This document shows, piece by piece, positions 18,086-26,309 of a stretch of DNA of 64,000 nt; the stretch's first letter is position 1; the number at the start of each line of letters is the position of its first letter. Under the pieces are notes generated by a model. It had not been told where the DNA came from and made no database searches. It saw only the letters and a program-made list of their open reading frames with translations. Source of the DNA: Sphingomonas sp. IW22 (GTDB lineage Bacteria > Pseudomonadota > Alphaproteobacteria > Sphingomonadales > Sphingomonadaceae). Location of the stretch: contig NZ_JBGGWB010000001.1 of NCBI RefSeq assembly GCF_041321155.1, positions 1,747,501-1,811,500 of the forward strand, in the 5' to 3' direction. Both the position numbers and the translations under genes were made by a program.

Positions 18086-18844
18086 ATGATGCTAGCGATG
18101 CTATGGCTGGCGCCGATTGCAATGGCGGCCGCGCTGCCCGCCGACCCGCTTGGCTCGCCTATGTGGGCCGATCATGCGCGCGTGCTGTTCGCGGGCGCGC
18201 CGGTCGAGTTCGACCGCCGCGTCGTTGTCGACATGCCGATGCTTGCCGAGAATCAGCGCGTCTTTCCGGTCGCGATCGACGCGAGCGCGCTCGCCGATGT
18301 GAAGCGCATCGTCGTCCTGGCCGACCTCAATCCCATTCCCGTCGCGATCGACTTTGCTCCCACCGGCGCGGCACCCGTCGTGTCGGTGCGGATCAAGCTG
18401 GACCAGCGGACGCCCGTGCGCGCCGCAGTGCTGACGGGGGACGGGCGCTGGCACGTCAACGGCGCATGGATCGATGCGGCGGGCGGCGGTTGTTCGGCGC
18501 CGCCGGTCAGCCGGGTCAAAGGCGATTGGGCAGAGCATCTGGGTGAGGTGCGCGCCCGCGCTGTGCTCGTCGGCATGGAGGCGCGGCTGCGCGTTGCGAT
18601 TCGGCACCCGATGGACACCGGCCTCGTCGGCAACACGCCGCTCTATCATGTCGAGGAACTGTCGGTTGCGCGCGGTGGAGCGGTGCTCGGGTCGATGAAG
18701 CTCTGGGCCGCGGTCGCGGAGGATCCGGCGATCGGACTGATTGTGCCCGCCGGACTGGGCGACATGCTGACGATCCGGGGGCGCGACACCAACGGGCGCG
18801 AGATCGACGGCAAGGTCGCGGTGCAGGCGTTGGCCGCGCAATGA
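18086..18844 (+). CDS. Quinoprotein dehydrogenase-associated SoxYZ-like carrier
   Basis: A 252-residue exported protein with an N-terminal SoxY-like domain and a C-terminal SoxZ-like domain. Cys136 in GGGCSAPP is in the position of the SoxY carrier cysteine. Signal sequence is short (LAMLWLAPIAMAAALP). Two tandem ATGs (18086, 18089) follow GGAGAGG; I use the first. It overlaps the metallohydrolase gene by four bases. In known clusters this pair forms a quinoprotein relay module beside PQQ alcohol dehydrogenases; the carried group is unknown. Confidence 0.85.
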   Translation: MMLAMLWLAPIAMAAALPADPLGSPMWADHARVLFAGAPVEFDRRVVVDMPMLAENQRVFPVAIDASALADVKRIVVLADLNPIPVAIDFAPTGAAPVVSVRIKLDQRTPVRAAVLTGDGRWHVNGAWIDAAGGGCSAPPVSRVKGDWAEHLGEVRARAVLVGMEARLRVAIRHPMDTGLVGNTPLYHVEELSVARGGAVLGSMKLWAAVAEDPAIGLIVPAGLGDMLTIRGRDTNGREIDGKVAVQALAAQ

Positions 18845-19785
18845 GGTTGGCGCGCCGGACGTTGCTCGGCGGGTTTGCCGCGCTGCCGCTGGCGGCGCGG
18901 GCGCAGCCGCTCGACTACCGTATCGAGCCGGTGGCGGTCGGCGAGGGGATGTGGATCGTGCGCGGGGCCGATGCGCCGATCGAGCGCGCCAATGGCGGCG
19001 CGATCGCCAATCTCGCGATCCTGGCGGGCGACGATGCAGCGATCCTGATCGATTGCGGGCCGTCGCTGCGCTACGGGCGGGCGCTGGATGCGGTGGTCGC
19101 GAAGCTGACAGGCAGGCCGGTCGGGCATGTGTTCATAACGCACCTCCACCCCGATCACGGTTTCGCCGCGGGAGCATTCCCCAAGGCCGAGGTGGCGGGG
19201 ACGTCCGAATTGCGGCGCACGCTCGAATCGACGGCAGCCGGCTATTCGGACGGCATGTACCGCCTGCTCGGCGACTGGATGCGCGGGACCGAGCCGGTGC
19301 TGCCCGCCGCCAGCGTGACGGCGGGCGAGCGGGTGGTGGCGGGGCGGCGGCTCGCTTTTTCGCCGATGGCGGGACACAGCCCGGCCGACCTGGTCGTCAC
19401 CGACCTGACGACGGGGACGGTGATCGCGGGCGACCTGGTCTTTCACGACCGCGCGCCGTCGACGCCCGATGCCGATCTGGCGATGTGGCGAAAGGCGCTG
19501 GGGACATTGGCGGCGATGCCGCACAAGGGGCTGCTGCCGGGGCATGGGCCGTTCGATCCGGGCGGGCAGGTGTCGATCGTGCAGACGCTCGACTGGATCG
19601 ACTGGCTGGAAGCGAGCCTTCGCGCCTCGGTCGCGTCCGGCCTCGACATGGTGGCGGCGGGCGCGGTCGCGATCCCGGCGCGGTTTGTGGGGTTGAAGGC
19701 GGCGCGCTACGAGCTCCAGCGCTCGGTCTCGCACTTCTACCCGCGGCTTGAGGCCGAAATCTTCCCCCGCGCCGACGCAAGTTGA
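18841..19785 (+). CDS. Quinoprotein relay system zinc metallohydrolase
   Basis: A 314-residue metallo-beta-lactamase-fold protein with an export signal (RRTLLGGFAALPLAARAQ; a twin-arginine-like pair is present). The zinc motif THLHPDHG gives His101, His103, Asp105 and His106, with further ligands in AGHSPADL and GHGP. It overlaps the SoxYZ-like gene by ATGA, so the two are translationally coupled. It probably acts on the SoxYZ-like carrier in the periplasm. Its substrate is unknown. Confidence 0.85.
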   Translation: MRLARRTLLGGFAALPLAARAQPLDYRIEPVAVGEGMWIVRGADAPIERANGGAIANLAILAGDDAAILIDCGPSLRYGRALDAVVAKLTGRPVGHVFITHLHPDHGFAAGAFPKAEVAGTSELRRTLESTAAGYSDGMYRLLGDWMRGTEPVLPAASVTAGERVVAGRRLAFSPMAGHSPADLVVTDLTTGTVIAGDLVFHDRAPSTPDADLAMWRKALGTLAAMPHKGLLPGHGPFDPGGQVSIVQTLDWIDWLEASLRASVASGLDMVAAGAVAIPARFVGLKAARYELQRSVSHFYPRLEAEIFPRADAS

Positions 19786-19788
19786 AAC

Positions 19789-19812
19789 GGGCGGCGTCGC
19801 CGCCGCCCCTTT
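19789..19812. terminator. Possible hairpin between convergent genes
   Basis: A stem GGGCGGCG/CGCCGCCC with a four-base loop lies between the converging metallohydrolase and porin genes. The following tract CTTTCCC is weak in T, so it is at best a poor intrinsic terminator. Confidence 0.35.
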
Positions 19813-19816
19813 CCCT

Positions 19817-21232
19817 TCAGAAGAACAGGATCGCGCCCAGCGCCAGCGCATTGCTGGTCGCGCGGTTGTTGTTCTGCGCCTCGGCCCGCGTGCGCGTGTA
19901 TTCGCCGAGCAGCGTGACCCAGCTCGTCAGGCCGTAGCGGACCTGACCAACCCAGCTGGAATTGCTGTCGAGAAGCACCGGGTTCACCTCGCCATCGGCA
20001 AGGTCGAGATAGCTCGCGCCATAGCTTGCCCCCAGCGTCACCTTGCCGATCGCATAGGTGCCCTGGACGTAGAAGCCGTTGCTGTCGCGCTTGCGCCCCA
20101 GCGCGTCGGTCGAGAGGATGAACAGCCCCGTCGTCCCGACGCCCGTGCCCATGTAATAATAGCCGAGCAGGCTGGCGGGTCCGGCGGTCAGCTTTGCGCC
20201 CACGTCGAACGCGCGGCCGGTATAGCTCGGCGAGCCGCCGATCCCGTCATGGTTCTGGATGATGCCCGATGCCCAGACATGCGCCCCGAACCCGCCGCCG
20301 GCATAGTCGTAGACGATCTTGCCCTGGAAACCCGGCGTGTCGTTATATTCGGTCTCCCCGATCGTCGTCAGCGGCTGGAACACGCCCGCCGAGAACTGAA
20401 GCCCGCCGAATTTGGGGCTGGTATAGGTGATCTGCGGCTGGAAGTCGGTGTAGATGTAGCCGATGCCGATCCGCCCCAGCGTCGTATTCGACGGCGCGAC
20501 GTTGCCCGCCGGGGTGCCGCTGGCGAGGAGGGTGATGTCGTTGAGGATCGCTTCCGACGCGAACAGGCCGATGTCGCGGCCGATCTTGATCTCCCCGAAC
20601 CCGGCCTTGCCGAAGGTGAGGTAGGTCTGGCGGTAATCGATGCCCGAGGTCGAGAGCGCGGTGGGGCTGCCCGCCGAATTGGCGCCGCCGACGCCCGTCA
20701 CGCTGTTGATGCCCGGATACATGCCGAAATGTGCGCCGACGTCCCAACCGCCCTGGTTGGCGGTCACATCGACCTTGAAGAAGCCGGGAAGCAGGCCGTT
20801 GCGGATCGACGAGCTGTTGCCGCCGACCGTTGCAAGCCCGCCGACGACGGTGCTGTCCGGCCCGCCCCCGTCGCCATTGTCGTGGACGTAGAAGCCGTTG
20901 ACCGAGCCTGAGAATTTGAGTTGCACCCCGCCCATTTCGAACCCGACGCCGCTTTCGGTCATCCGCACCGCGCGCTTGTCGTCGAGCGCCTGTGCGGCGG
21001 CCTGCTGCGGCGAGGCGGGGGTGCCGGTGGTGACGGTGGCGTTGCTCGCCGGCGCGGGCGCCGCCGCTTCCCGCGCTATCAGGGCGTCATACTCCTCGTC
21101 GGAGAGGATGCCCTTTTCCTTCAGCTTTTGAAGCAGGTCGCGGGTGGCCGTCTGGGCCGAGGCGGGGGTTGCAAATCCCGTCAGGCACACGGCAAGCATG
21201 GTGGCCGAAAGCCACCGCGCGGTGGATCGCAT
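19817..21232 (-). CDS. Outer-membrane porin
   Basis: A 471-residue porin with signal peptide (ATMLAVCLTGFATPASAQ), a short N-terminal helical segment (LLQKLKEKGILSDEEYDALI) and a beta-barrel ending in ALGAILFF with terminal Phe. The chosen ATG at 21232 follows GGGAGGG; an upstream in-frame extension lacks a signal-like start. The barrel pattern resembles porins seen next to alcohol dehydrogenase clusters. It may let small alcohols or acids through the outer membrane. Confidence 0.85.
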   Translation of the reverse strand: MRSTARWLSATMLAVCLTGFATPASAQTATRDLLQKLKEKGILSDEEYDALIAREAAAPAPASNATVTTGTPASPQQAAAQALDDKRAVRMTESGVGFEMGGVQLKFSGSVNGFYVHDNGDGGGPDSTVVGGLATVGGNSSSIRNGLLPGFFKVDVTANQGGWDVGAHFGMYPGINSVTGVGGANSAGSPTALSTSGIDYRQTYLTFGKAGFGEIKIGRDIGLFASEAILNDITLLASGTPAGNVAPSNTTLGRIGIGYIYTDFQPQITYTSPKFGGLQFSAGVFQPLTTIGETEYNDTPGFQGKIVYDYAGGGFGAHVWASGIIQNHDGIGGSPSYTGRAFDVGAKLTAGPASLLGYYYMGTGVGTTGLFILSTDALGRKRDSNGFYVQGTYAIGKVTLGASYGASYLDLADGEVNPVLLDSNSSWVGQVRYGLTSWVTLLGEYTRTRAEAQNNNRATSNALALGAILFF

Positions 21233-21305
21233 CGGTTTTCCCTCCCCTGTCTGGCTGCCGCTGCGGCAGCTCGGTCCGGGGAGGGTGCCGGGGGGCGAAG
21301 AACCC

Positions 21306-21323
21306 CGATATTGCACTTTGGGC
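21306..21323 (-). promoter_or_regulatory. Candidate shared element, porin promoter
   Basis: On the minus strand it reads GCCCAAAGTGCAATATCG, matching CCAAAGT-CAAT-TC of the PedF site. It lies about 73 bases before the porin start codon, further than the 50-58 bases seen elsewhere. Confidence 0.45.
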
Positions 21324-21343
21324 GACCCGCCGCCGCCCCGCGA

Positions 21344-22300
21344 TCAGGGGGCGACGACCACGCCCCAGGGTGCGTCACCCGTTGGAATCTGCGCGATTTC
21401 CCTCGCCTTGGCGATGTCGATCACCGACAGTGTGTCGGAAAGGCCGTTGGCGGCATAGGCGCGCGCACCATCGCGACTGATACCAAGGTGCCAGACGCGC
21501 TGGCCGACGGGCACATAGTGCGTCACCGCGCGGCTCGCGGTATCGACGATCGCCACCATGTTGGCGCGGCCGAGCGCGACCAGCGCCTTGCGGCCGTCGG
21601 GGGTGAAGCGGACGCCGACGGGCAGCACCTTGTCCGATATGACGCCCGGCGGCTTGAACGCGATGCTGTGCGCGACGTTGCGCGTCGCCACGTCGATGAT
21701 CTGGAGCGTGCCGCCGATCTCCGACGTGACCCACAGCTCGCGCCCGTCGGCGGTGAATTCGGCATGGCGGGGGCGCTGATCGACCTCAGTCTCGGCGGCC
21801 ATCCTGGCCGTAGCGATCTCGATCCAGTGCACCTTGTTATCGGTTTCGGAGGTTGCGACGACCCATTTGCCGTCAGGGCTGGTCGCCATCCCCTCTGGCT
21901 CGACCCCCACGTCGACCTGAAACGCGACGCGGCGGCCGGCAATGTCGATCGCGGTGACGGCGGCGTCATCCTCGTTGGCGGCGAACAGCGTCTTGCCGTC
22001 GATCGAGAGCGCGAACTGTTCGGGATCCTCGCCCGATGGGAGGTCGTGAAGCACCTTGCCCGTCGCGCGGTCGATCACCTGCACCGCATGGTCGTTCGAC
22101 GCGCAGACATACAGGTGCTTGCCGTCGCGGCTCATCGTCAGGCCGCGCGGGCGCGCGCCGACGGGCCAGGTCGCGACGGGCTTCATCGTCGCCACATCGA
22201 TGACGGTGATGGAATTGCCGCGCTCGTTCGAGACGTAGATCGTCTCGGCAAGCGCGGGGGCGGGCACCGCGATTAGGGCGGCGAGGATGAGGCTGCGCAT
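21344..22300 (-). CDS. PQQ-dependent catabolism-associated beta-propeller protein
   Basis: A 318-residue exported protein (signal ILAALIAVPAPALAE) made of YVTN-type repeats, for example IYVSNERGNSITVIDVAT, LYVCASNDHAVQVIDRATG and AYAANGLSDTLSVIDIA. It has about seven blades. This family regularly accompanies PQQ alcohol dehydrogenase clusters, with no defined enzyme activity. It is divergent from pedF. Confidence 0.85.
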   Translation of the reverse strand: MRSLILAALIAVPAPALAETIYVSNERGNSITVIDVATMKPVATWPVGARPRGLTMSRDGKHLYVCASNDHAVQVIDRATGKVLHDLPSGEDPEQFALSIDGKTLFAANEDDAAVTAIDIAGRRVAFQVDVGVEPEGMATSPDGKWVVATSETDNKVHWIEIATARMAAETEVDQRPRHAEFTADGRELWVTSEIGGTLQIIDVATRNVAHSIAFKPPGVISDKVLPVGVRFTPDGRKALVALGRANMVAIVDTASRAVTHYVPVGQRVWHLGISRDGARAYAANGLSDTLSVIDIAKAREIAQIPTGDAPWGVVVAP

Positions 22301-22338
22301 GAGTGAAGACTAACGCGCCGCGCGCTGCCACGCGAACA

Positions 22339-22356
22339 TACCAAAGTACAATGTCA
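22339..22356 (+). promoter_or_regulatory. Candidate shared element, pedF promoter
   Basis: TACCAAAGTACAATGTCA, 51 bases before the pedF start codon. It is one of six related sites in the cluster with the core CCAA-N4-CAAT. Confidence 0.55.
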
Positions 22357-22407
22357 GGCCGCCATGCTGCGCAGCACACTCACGCCGAAAGCCCCGATGG
22401 GAGAGGC

Positions 22408-22845
22408 ATGATGATAAGGCGTTATGGGCGGGCCGCGACGATTGCGGCGGCGCTCCTGTTCACTACCACCTTTTCGCTCAAGGTCACCGCACACGACAAT
22501 GTGACGCCGCAGCCGGTCGATACGTCGAAGCTGGCTGATATCGGCGAGGAATGGCGGACGGTGAACCCCTATCGCGGCAATCCCGACGCCATCAAGATCG
22601 GCGAATCGGCCTATGGCGGCAACTGCGCGCGCTGCCACGGGCTTGAGGCGATCAGCGGCGGCATAGCCCCCGACCTTCGCTATCTCGAGGTCGGCGAGGC
22701 GGGGGACGAGTGGTTCATCAGTCGCTATCGCCACGGCGCCTCGCGCGACGGAAAGGTGTTCATGCCACCCTTTGGCGACGTCATTGGGCAGAAGGCGGGC
22801 TGGGCTATCCGCTCGTGGCTCGACACCAAGCATCAGGAGTCCTGA
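22408..22845 (+). CDS. pedF: Cytochrome c550 PedF
   Basis: A 145-residue exported c-type cytochrome. The signal is hydrophobic (TIAAALLFTTTFSLKVTA). Haem attachment is GNCARCHG (Cys73, Cys76, His77), and the axial Met is probably in KVFMPPFGD. Tandem ATGs at 22408 and 22411 follow GGGAGAGG. It resembles PedF, the electron acceptor of quinoprotein ethanol dehydrogenases. Four bases separate it from the binding-protein gene and the dehydrogenase follows. Confidence 0.88.
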   Translation: MMIRRYGRAATIAAALLFTTTFSLKVTAHDNVTPQPVDTSKLADIGEEWRTVNPYRGNPDAIKIGESAYGGNCARCHGLEAISGGIAPDLRYLEVGEAGDEWFISRYRHGASRDGKVFMPPFGDVIGQKAGWAIRSWLDTKHQES

Positions 22846-22849
22846 AGCC

Positions 22850-23701
22850 ATGATCTCGCGTCGCGGCTTCGTACGCGGCGCGGCGGCGGCGGTTGTCGGC
22901 GTCGCCACCGCGCCCCTGGTGGCAGCGCCGCTGGCCAAGATCCGCGCGCTGGGCGTCATGCGGATCGCTGTCTATCGCGACTTCGCGCCCTGGGCGGCGG
23001 AGCGCGAAGGCAAGCTGGTCGGAATCGACGTCGATCTGGGCAAGCTTATCGCGTCGAAGCTGGGCGTGCGGGGAGAGGCGATCCAGTATATCGCCGACGA
23101 ATCGGTCGATGACGACCTGCGCAACATGGTCTGGCGTGGGTCGCTTCTGGGGCAGGCGCCGGGCGATGTGATGATGCACGTGCCCTATGATCGCGTGCTC
23201 GGCCAGCGCAACGACCGCGCGGTCCTGGTTGCGCCCTATTACCGCGAAAGTTTTGCGATGGTCTGCAACCGCGCGACCACCGACTGCGAGGTGCCGCCAC
23301 CGCAGCTGAAGGGCAAGAAGCTGGTCGCCGAACTCGACAGCATTCCCGACTTCTATCTGTCGGGGTCGTTCGGCGGGGTGTTGCGTCCCAGCGTCACGAA
23401 CAGATTGTCGGGCGAGGCGGCGGTCGCCGCAGTCGCGGCTGGCGAGGCCGATGCAGCGGTCGCGACCCGCGCGCAGGTCGAGGCGGGGATCAAGGCGGCT
23501 GGCGATCGCCTGAACCTTCGCAAGGGGCCGCTGCCGGCGATGACCAGCCCCGGCTGGAATGTCGGCATGGCGGTGAGGGACGACAGCCGCGACCTGGGCG
23601 ACGAGATCGAGCGGGTCATGGAGGGGCTTGCGAAGTCGGGCGAACTTGCCGGCGTTTTCGCCGCGCACGGCGTCGAGTATCGGCCGCCGCTCCTCACCTG
23701 A
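22850..23701 (+). CDS. Quinoprotein dehydrogenase-associated periplasmic binding protein (XoxJ/MxaJ-like)
   Basis: A 283-residue protein with a Tat-like signal ([20 protein letters not shown]) and the fold of family-3 solute-binding proteins ([28 protein letters not shown]). Members beside methanol or ethanol dehydrogenases are thought to help activate the quinoprotein rather than serve an ABC transporter. No transporter genes are present here. The start at 22850 is four bases after the pedF stop. It precedes the dehydrogenase by 86 bases. Confidence 0.83.
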   Translation: MISRRGFVRGAAAAVVGVATAPLVAAPLAKIRALGVMRIAVYRDFAPWAAEREGKLVGIDVDLGKLIASKLGVRGEAIQYIADESVDDDLRNMVWRGSLLGQAPGDVMMHVPYDRVLGQRNDRAVLVAPYYRESFAMVCNRATTDCEVPPPQLKGKKLVAELDSIPDFYLSGSFGGVLRPSVTNRLSGEAAVAAVAAGEADAAVATRAQVEAGIKAAGDRLNLRKGPLPAMTSPGWNVGMAVRDDSRDLGDEIERVMEGLAKSGELAGVFAAHGVEYRPPLLT

Positions 23702-23712
23702 CATTCGCATCC

Positions 23713-23730
23713 TTCCAAGGTCCAATTGTA
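23713..23730 (+). promoter_or_regulatory. Candidate shared element, alcohol dehydrogenase promoter
   Basis: TTCCAAGGTCCAATTGTA, 57 bases before the dehydrogenase ATG. It is the best match to the second half of the element (CAATTGT), shared with the site before the cytochrome gene at 31918. Confidence 0.55.
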
Positions 23731-23787
23731 GGGCCACCGGCCCGGCGTAGCATCCAAACAGGAAAGCAAAACTGGAGGGGAAGAGGC

Positions 23788-25560
23788 ATGAAGAGGTTCA
23801 CGAGCGCGGTTTCGTGCGCAGCACTGGTGCTGGCGGCGACGGCAGGAACAGCGATGGCGCGCGAAGATGTGAAACCTGCAGCGCCCGCAGCACTTGCGGC
23901 GGCGGCGGCTGGGCCGACCGACGCCGACATCCTCAATGACGAGCAAACGCCCGGCGACGTCCTCACCTATGGCATGGGCCTTCGCGGGCAGCGTTTCAGC
24001 CCGCTGACCAAGCTGACCGCTTCGAACGTGTCGAAGCTGGTCCCCGCCTTCTCCGCGTCGCTGGGCGGCGAGAAGCAGCGCGGGCAGGAAGCGCAGCCCA
24101 TCGTCTATGACGGCATGATCTATGTCACCGGCTCCTACTCGCGCCTTTTCGCGTTCGACGCGCGCACGGGCGAGGAGAAGTGGCAGTATGACGCACGCCT
24201 GCCCGACGGCATCATGCCGTGCTGCGACGTCGTCAATCGCGGCGCCGCCATCTATGGCGACAAGATCATTTTCGGCACACTCGACGCGCATCTGGTCGCG
24301 CTCAACCGGATGACGGGGAAGGTCATCTGGAACAAGAAGCTCGCCGATTACCAGGCGGGCTACAGCTTCACCGCCGCGCCGATGATCGTGAACGGCAAGG
24401 TGATCTATGGCAATTCGGGCGGCGAGTTCGGCGTCGTCGGCAAGGTCGAGGCACGCGACGTCAACACGGGCGAGCTCATCTGGTCCCGCCCGACGATCGA
24501 GGGCCATATGGGCGAGCTGGGTGGCAAGCCTTCGACCATGACGGGCAAGCTCAACGCGACCTGGCAAGGCAATCAGTGGGAGAATGGCGGCGGCGCCACC
24601 TGGCTTGGCGGCACCTATGATCCCGATACCAAGCTCATCTACATGGGCACCGGCAACCCGGCGCCGTGGAACAGTCACCTGCGCCCCGGCAACAACCTGT
24701 ACACGTCCTCGACGCTGGCGCTCGATCCGGAGACCGGCGAAATCAAATGGTATTACCAGACGACGCCGCATGACGGCTGGGATTTCGACGGGGTGAACGA
24801 GTTCATCTCGTTCGATGCGGGCGGCAGGAAACTGGGCGCCAAGGCCGATCGGAACGGTTATTTCTTCGTGCTCGACCGCACCAACGGCAAGTTCGTGTCG
24901 GCGAAACCCTTTGTATCGAAGACGACTTGGGCGACGGGCTTCACCAAGGACGGCAAGCCGATCTACGTCGACGCGAACCGCCCCGGCCCGCCGACGACCG
25001 AAAAGGGGACGACGGTGTTCGCCGCGCCCAGCTTCCTCGGCGGCAAGAACTGGATGCCGATGGCGTACAGCCAGCAGACGGGCCTATTCTACATCCCCGC
25101 TAACGAATGGGGGATGGACATCTGGAACGAGCCGATCGCCTATAAGAAGGGCGCCGCCTATCTTGGCGCAGGCTTCACGATCAAGCCGCTTTACGAGGAT
25201 CACATCGGCGTCCTGCGCGCGATGGACCCGATGACGGGGAAGATCGTCTGGGAATACAAGAACAAGGCGCCGCTGTGGGGCGGGGTGCTGACGACGGCGG
25301 GTAACCTTGTCTTCACTGGCACGCCCGAGGGCTTCCTCAAAGCGTTCGATGCCAAGACCGGCAAGGAATTGTGGAAGTTCAACACCGGGTCGGGTGTCGT
25401 CGGGTCGCCCGTCACCTGGGAGCAGGACGGCGAGCAATATGTCGCGGTGATGTCGGGCTGGGGCGGTGCGGTGCCGCTCTGGGGCGGCGAGGTCGCCAAG
25501 TCGGTCGGCCACATCAACCAGGGCGGCTCGCTCTGGGTGTTCAAGCTGCCCAAGGCATGA
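23788..25560 (+). CDS. PQQ-dependent alcohol dehydrogenase, lanthanide-type (PedH-like)
   Basis: A 590-residue periplasmic quinoprotein with signal peptide ([13 protein letters not shown]) and an eight-bladed propeller of tryptophan-docking repeats. The vicinal disulfide is Cys145-Cys146 ([11 protein letters not shown]). The active-site segment [11 protein letters not shown] gives the catalytic Asp332 and, two residues on, Asp334. Calcium-dependent ExaA, as I recall it, has Ser there (WDFSG), whereas lanthanide enzymes XoxF and PedH have Asp. Overall similarity is to ExaA/PedE/PedH ethanol dehydrogenases rather than XoxF. Electrons should pass to PedF. A strong GGAGGGG precedes the ATG. Confidence 0.9.
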   Translation: MKRFTSAVSCAALVLAATAGTAMAREDVKPAAPAALAAAAAGPTDADILNDEQTPGDVLTYGMGLRGQRFSPLTKLTASNVSKLVPAFSASLGGEKQRGQEAQPIVYDGMIYVTGSYSRLFAFDARTGEEKWQYDARLPDGIMPCCDVVNRGAAIYGDKIIFGTLDAHLVALNRMTGKVIWNKKLADYQAGYSFTAAPMIVNGKVIYGNSGGEFGVVGKVEARDVNTGELIWSRPTIEGHMGELGGKPSTMTGKLNATWQGNQWENGGGATWLGGTYDPDTKLIYMGTGNPAPWNSHLRPGNNLYTSSTLALDPETGEIKWYYQTTPHDGWDFDGVNEFISFDAGGRKLGAKADRNGYFFVLDRTNGKFVSAKPFVSKTTWATGFTKDGKPIYVDANRPGPPTTEKGTTVFAAPSFLGGKNWMPMAYSQQTGLFYIPANEWGMDIWNEPIAYKKGAAYLGAGFTIKPLYEDHIGVLRAMDPMTGKIVWEYKNKAPLWGGVLTTAGNLVFTGTPEGFLKAFDAKTGKELWKFNTGSGVVGSPVTWEQDGEQYVAVMSGWGGAVPLWGGEVAKSVGHINQGGSLWVFKLPKA

Positions 25561-25646
25561 TCGGGCTGGGGGGAAGCGTCGGCTCCCTCCCTTCCCGCGG
25601 GGCGTGTCACCCGATACGATCGGCGGGATTAAGGGAGGGGGAAGCC

Positions 25647-26303
25647 GTGGACCGCGTGCTCATCGCCGACGATCACCCGCTGGTCCGCGACGGGCTGCGC
25701 GCGGTGATCTCCCTTGCGTTCGAGGGGTGCGAATTGTTCGAGGCGGCGACGCTGGACGAGGCGCTGGGCGTATTGGGCGAGGGGGCCGAGTTCGACCTTG
25801 TGCTGCTCGACCTCAACATGCCCGGCGCCACCGGTTTCGACGGACTTGACCGCATGGTGACGCAGTTTCCCGCAACGCCCGTCGTCGTCGTGTCGGGGTC
25901 GCATACCGCGGCTCTGGTGCGCGGCGCGCTTGCCCACGGGGCGGCGGGGTTCGTGCCGAAGTCGCTCCGCCGTTCGGCGATTGCGGAGGCGCTCCGCGCG
26001 GTGCTCGACGGCGAGGTCTATGTCCCCGCCGACATCGCCGAGGAGATCACGACCGAAGATGCTGCCGAAGCGAGCATTCGCCGCCGCATCGACCTGCTCA
26101 CCCCGCAGCAGCGCATCGTCTTTGGCCTGATGGTCGCGGGTCGGCTGAACAAGCAGATCGCCTATGAGCTCGACGTGTCGATGACGACGGTAAAGGCACA
26201 TGTGTCGGCGGTGCTGGCGAAGCTTGAAGTCTTCAACCGGACACAGGCGGTGATCCTGGCGAACCGGGTAGGCTTCCCGCCGGTGATCCCGACGCGGAAG
26301 TGA
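25647..26303 (+). CDS. LuxR/FixJ-type response regulator
   Basis: A 218-residue regulator: receiver domain with acidic pair Asp8-Asp9, phosphoacceptor Asp55 (LVLLDLNMPG), threonine/serine in VVVSGSH and Lys in FVPKS, followed by a LuxR helix-turn-helix (LTPQQRIVFGLMVAGRLNKQ, then VKAHVSAVLAKL). The GTG start follows AGGGAGGGG. It lies 86 bases after the dehydrogenase and faces the hybrid kinase gene. It is the natural candidate to bind the shared 18-bp elements. Confidence 0.88.
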   Translation: MDRVLIADDHPLVRDGLRAVISLAFEGCELFEAATLDEALGVLGEGAEFDLVLLDLNMPGATGFDGLDRMVTQFPATPVVVVSGSHTAALVRGALAHGAAGFVPKSLRRSAIAEALRAVLDGEVYVPADIAEEITTEDAAEASIRRRIDLLTPQQRIVFGLMVAGRLNKQIAYELDVSMTTVKAHVSAVLAKLEVFNRTQAVILANRVGFPPVIPTRK

Positions 26304-26309
26304 TCGGCG

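Noticed and set aside
22850..23701. Solute-binding protein of an ABC transporter
   Set aside because: No permease or ATPase gene is nearby, and its place between pedF and the dehydrogenase matches the quinoprotein-associated family.
23788..25560. Classifying the quinoprotein as methanol dehydrogenase XoxF because of the lanthanide Asp
   Set aside because: The overall sequence follows ExaA/PedH, and the neighbours (PedF, acetaldehyde dehydrogenase, DUF779, acetyl-CoA synthetase) are those of ethanol oxidation.
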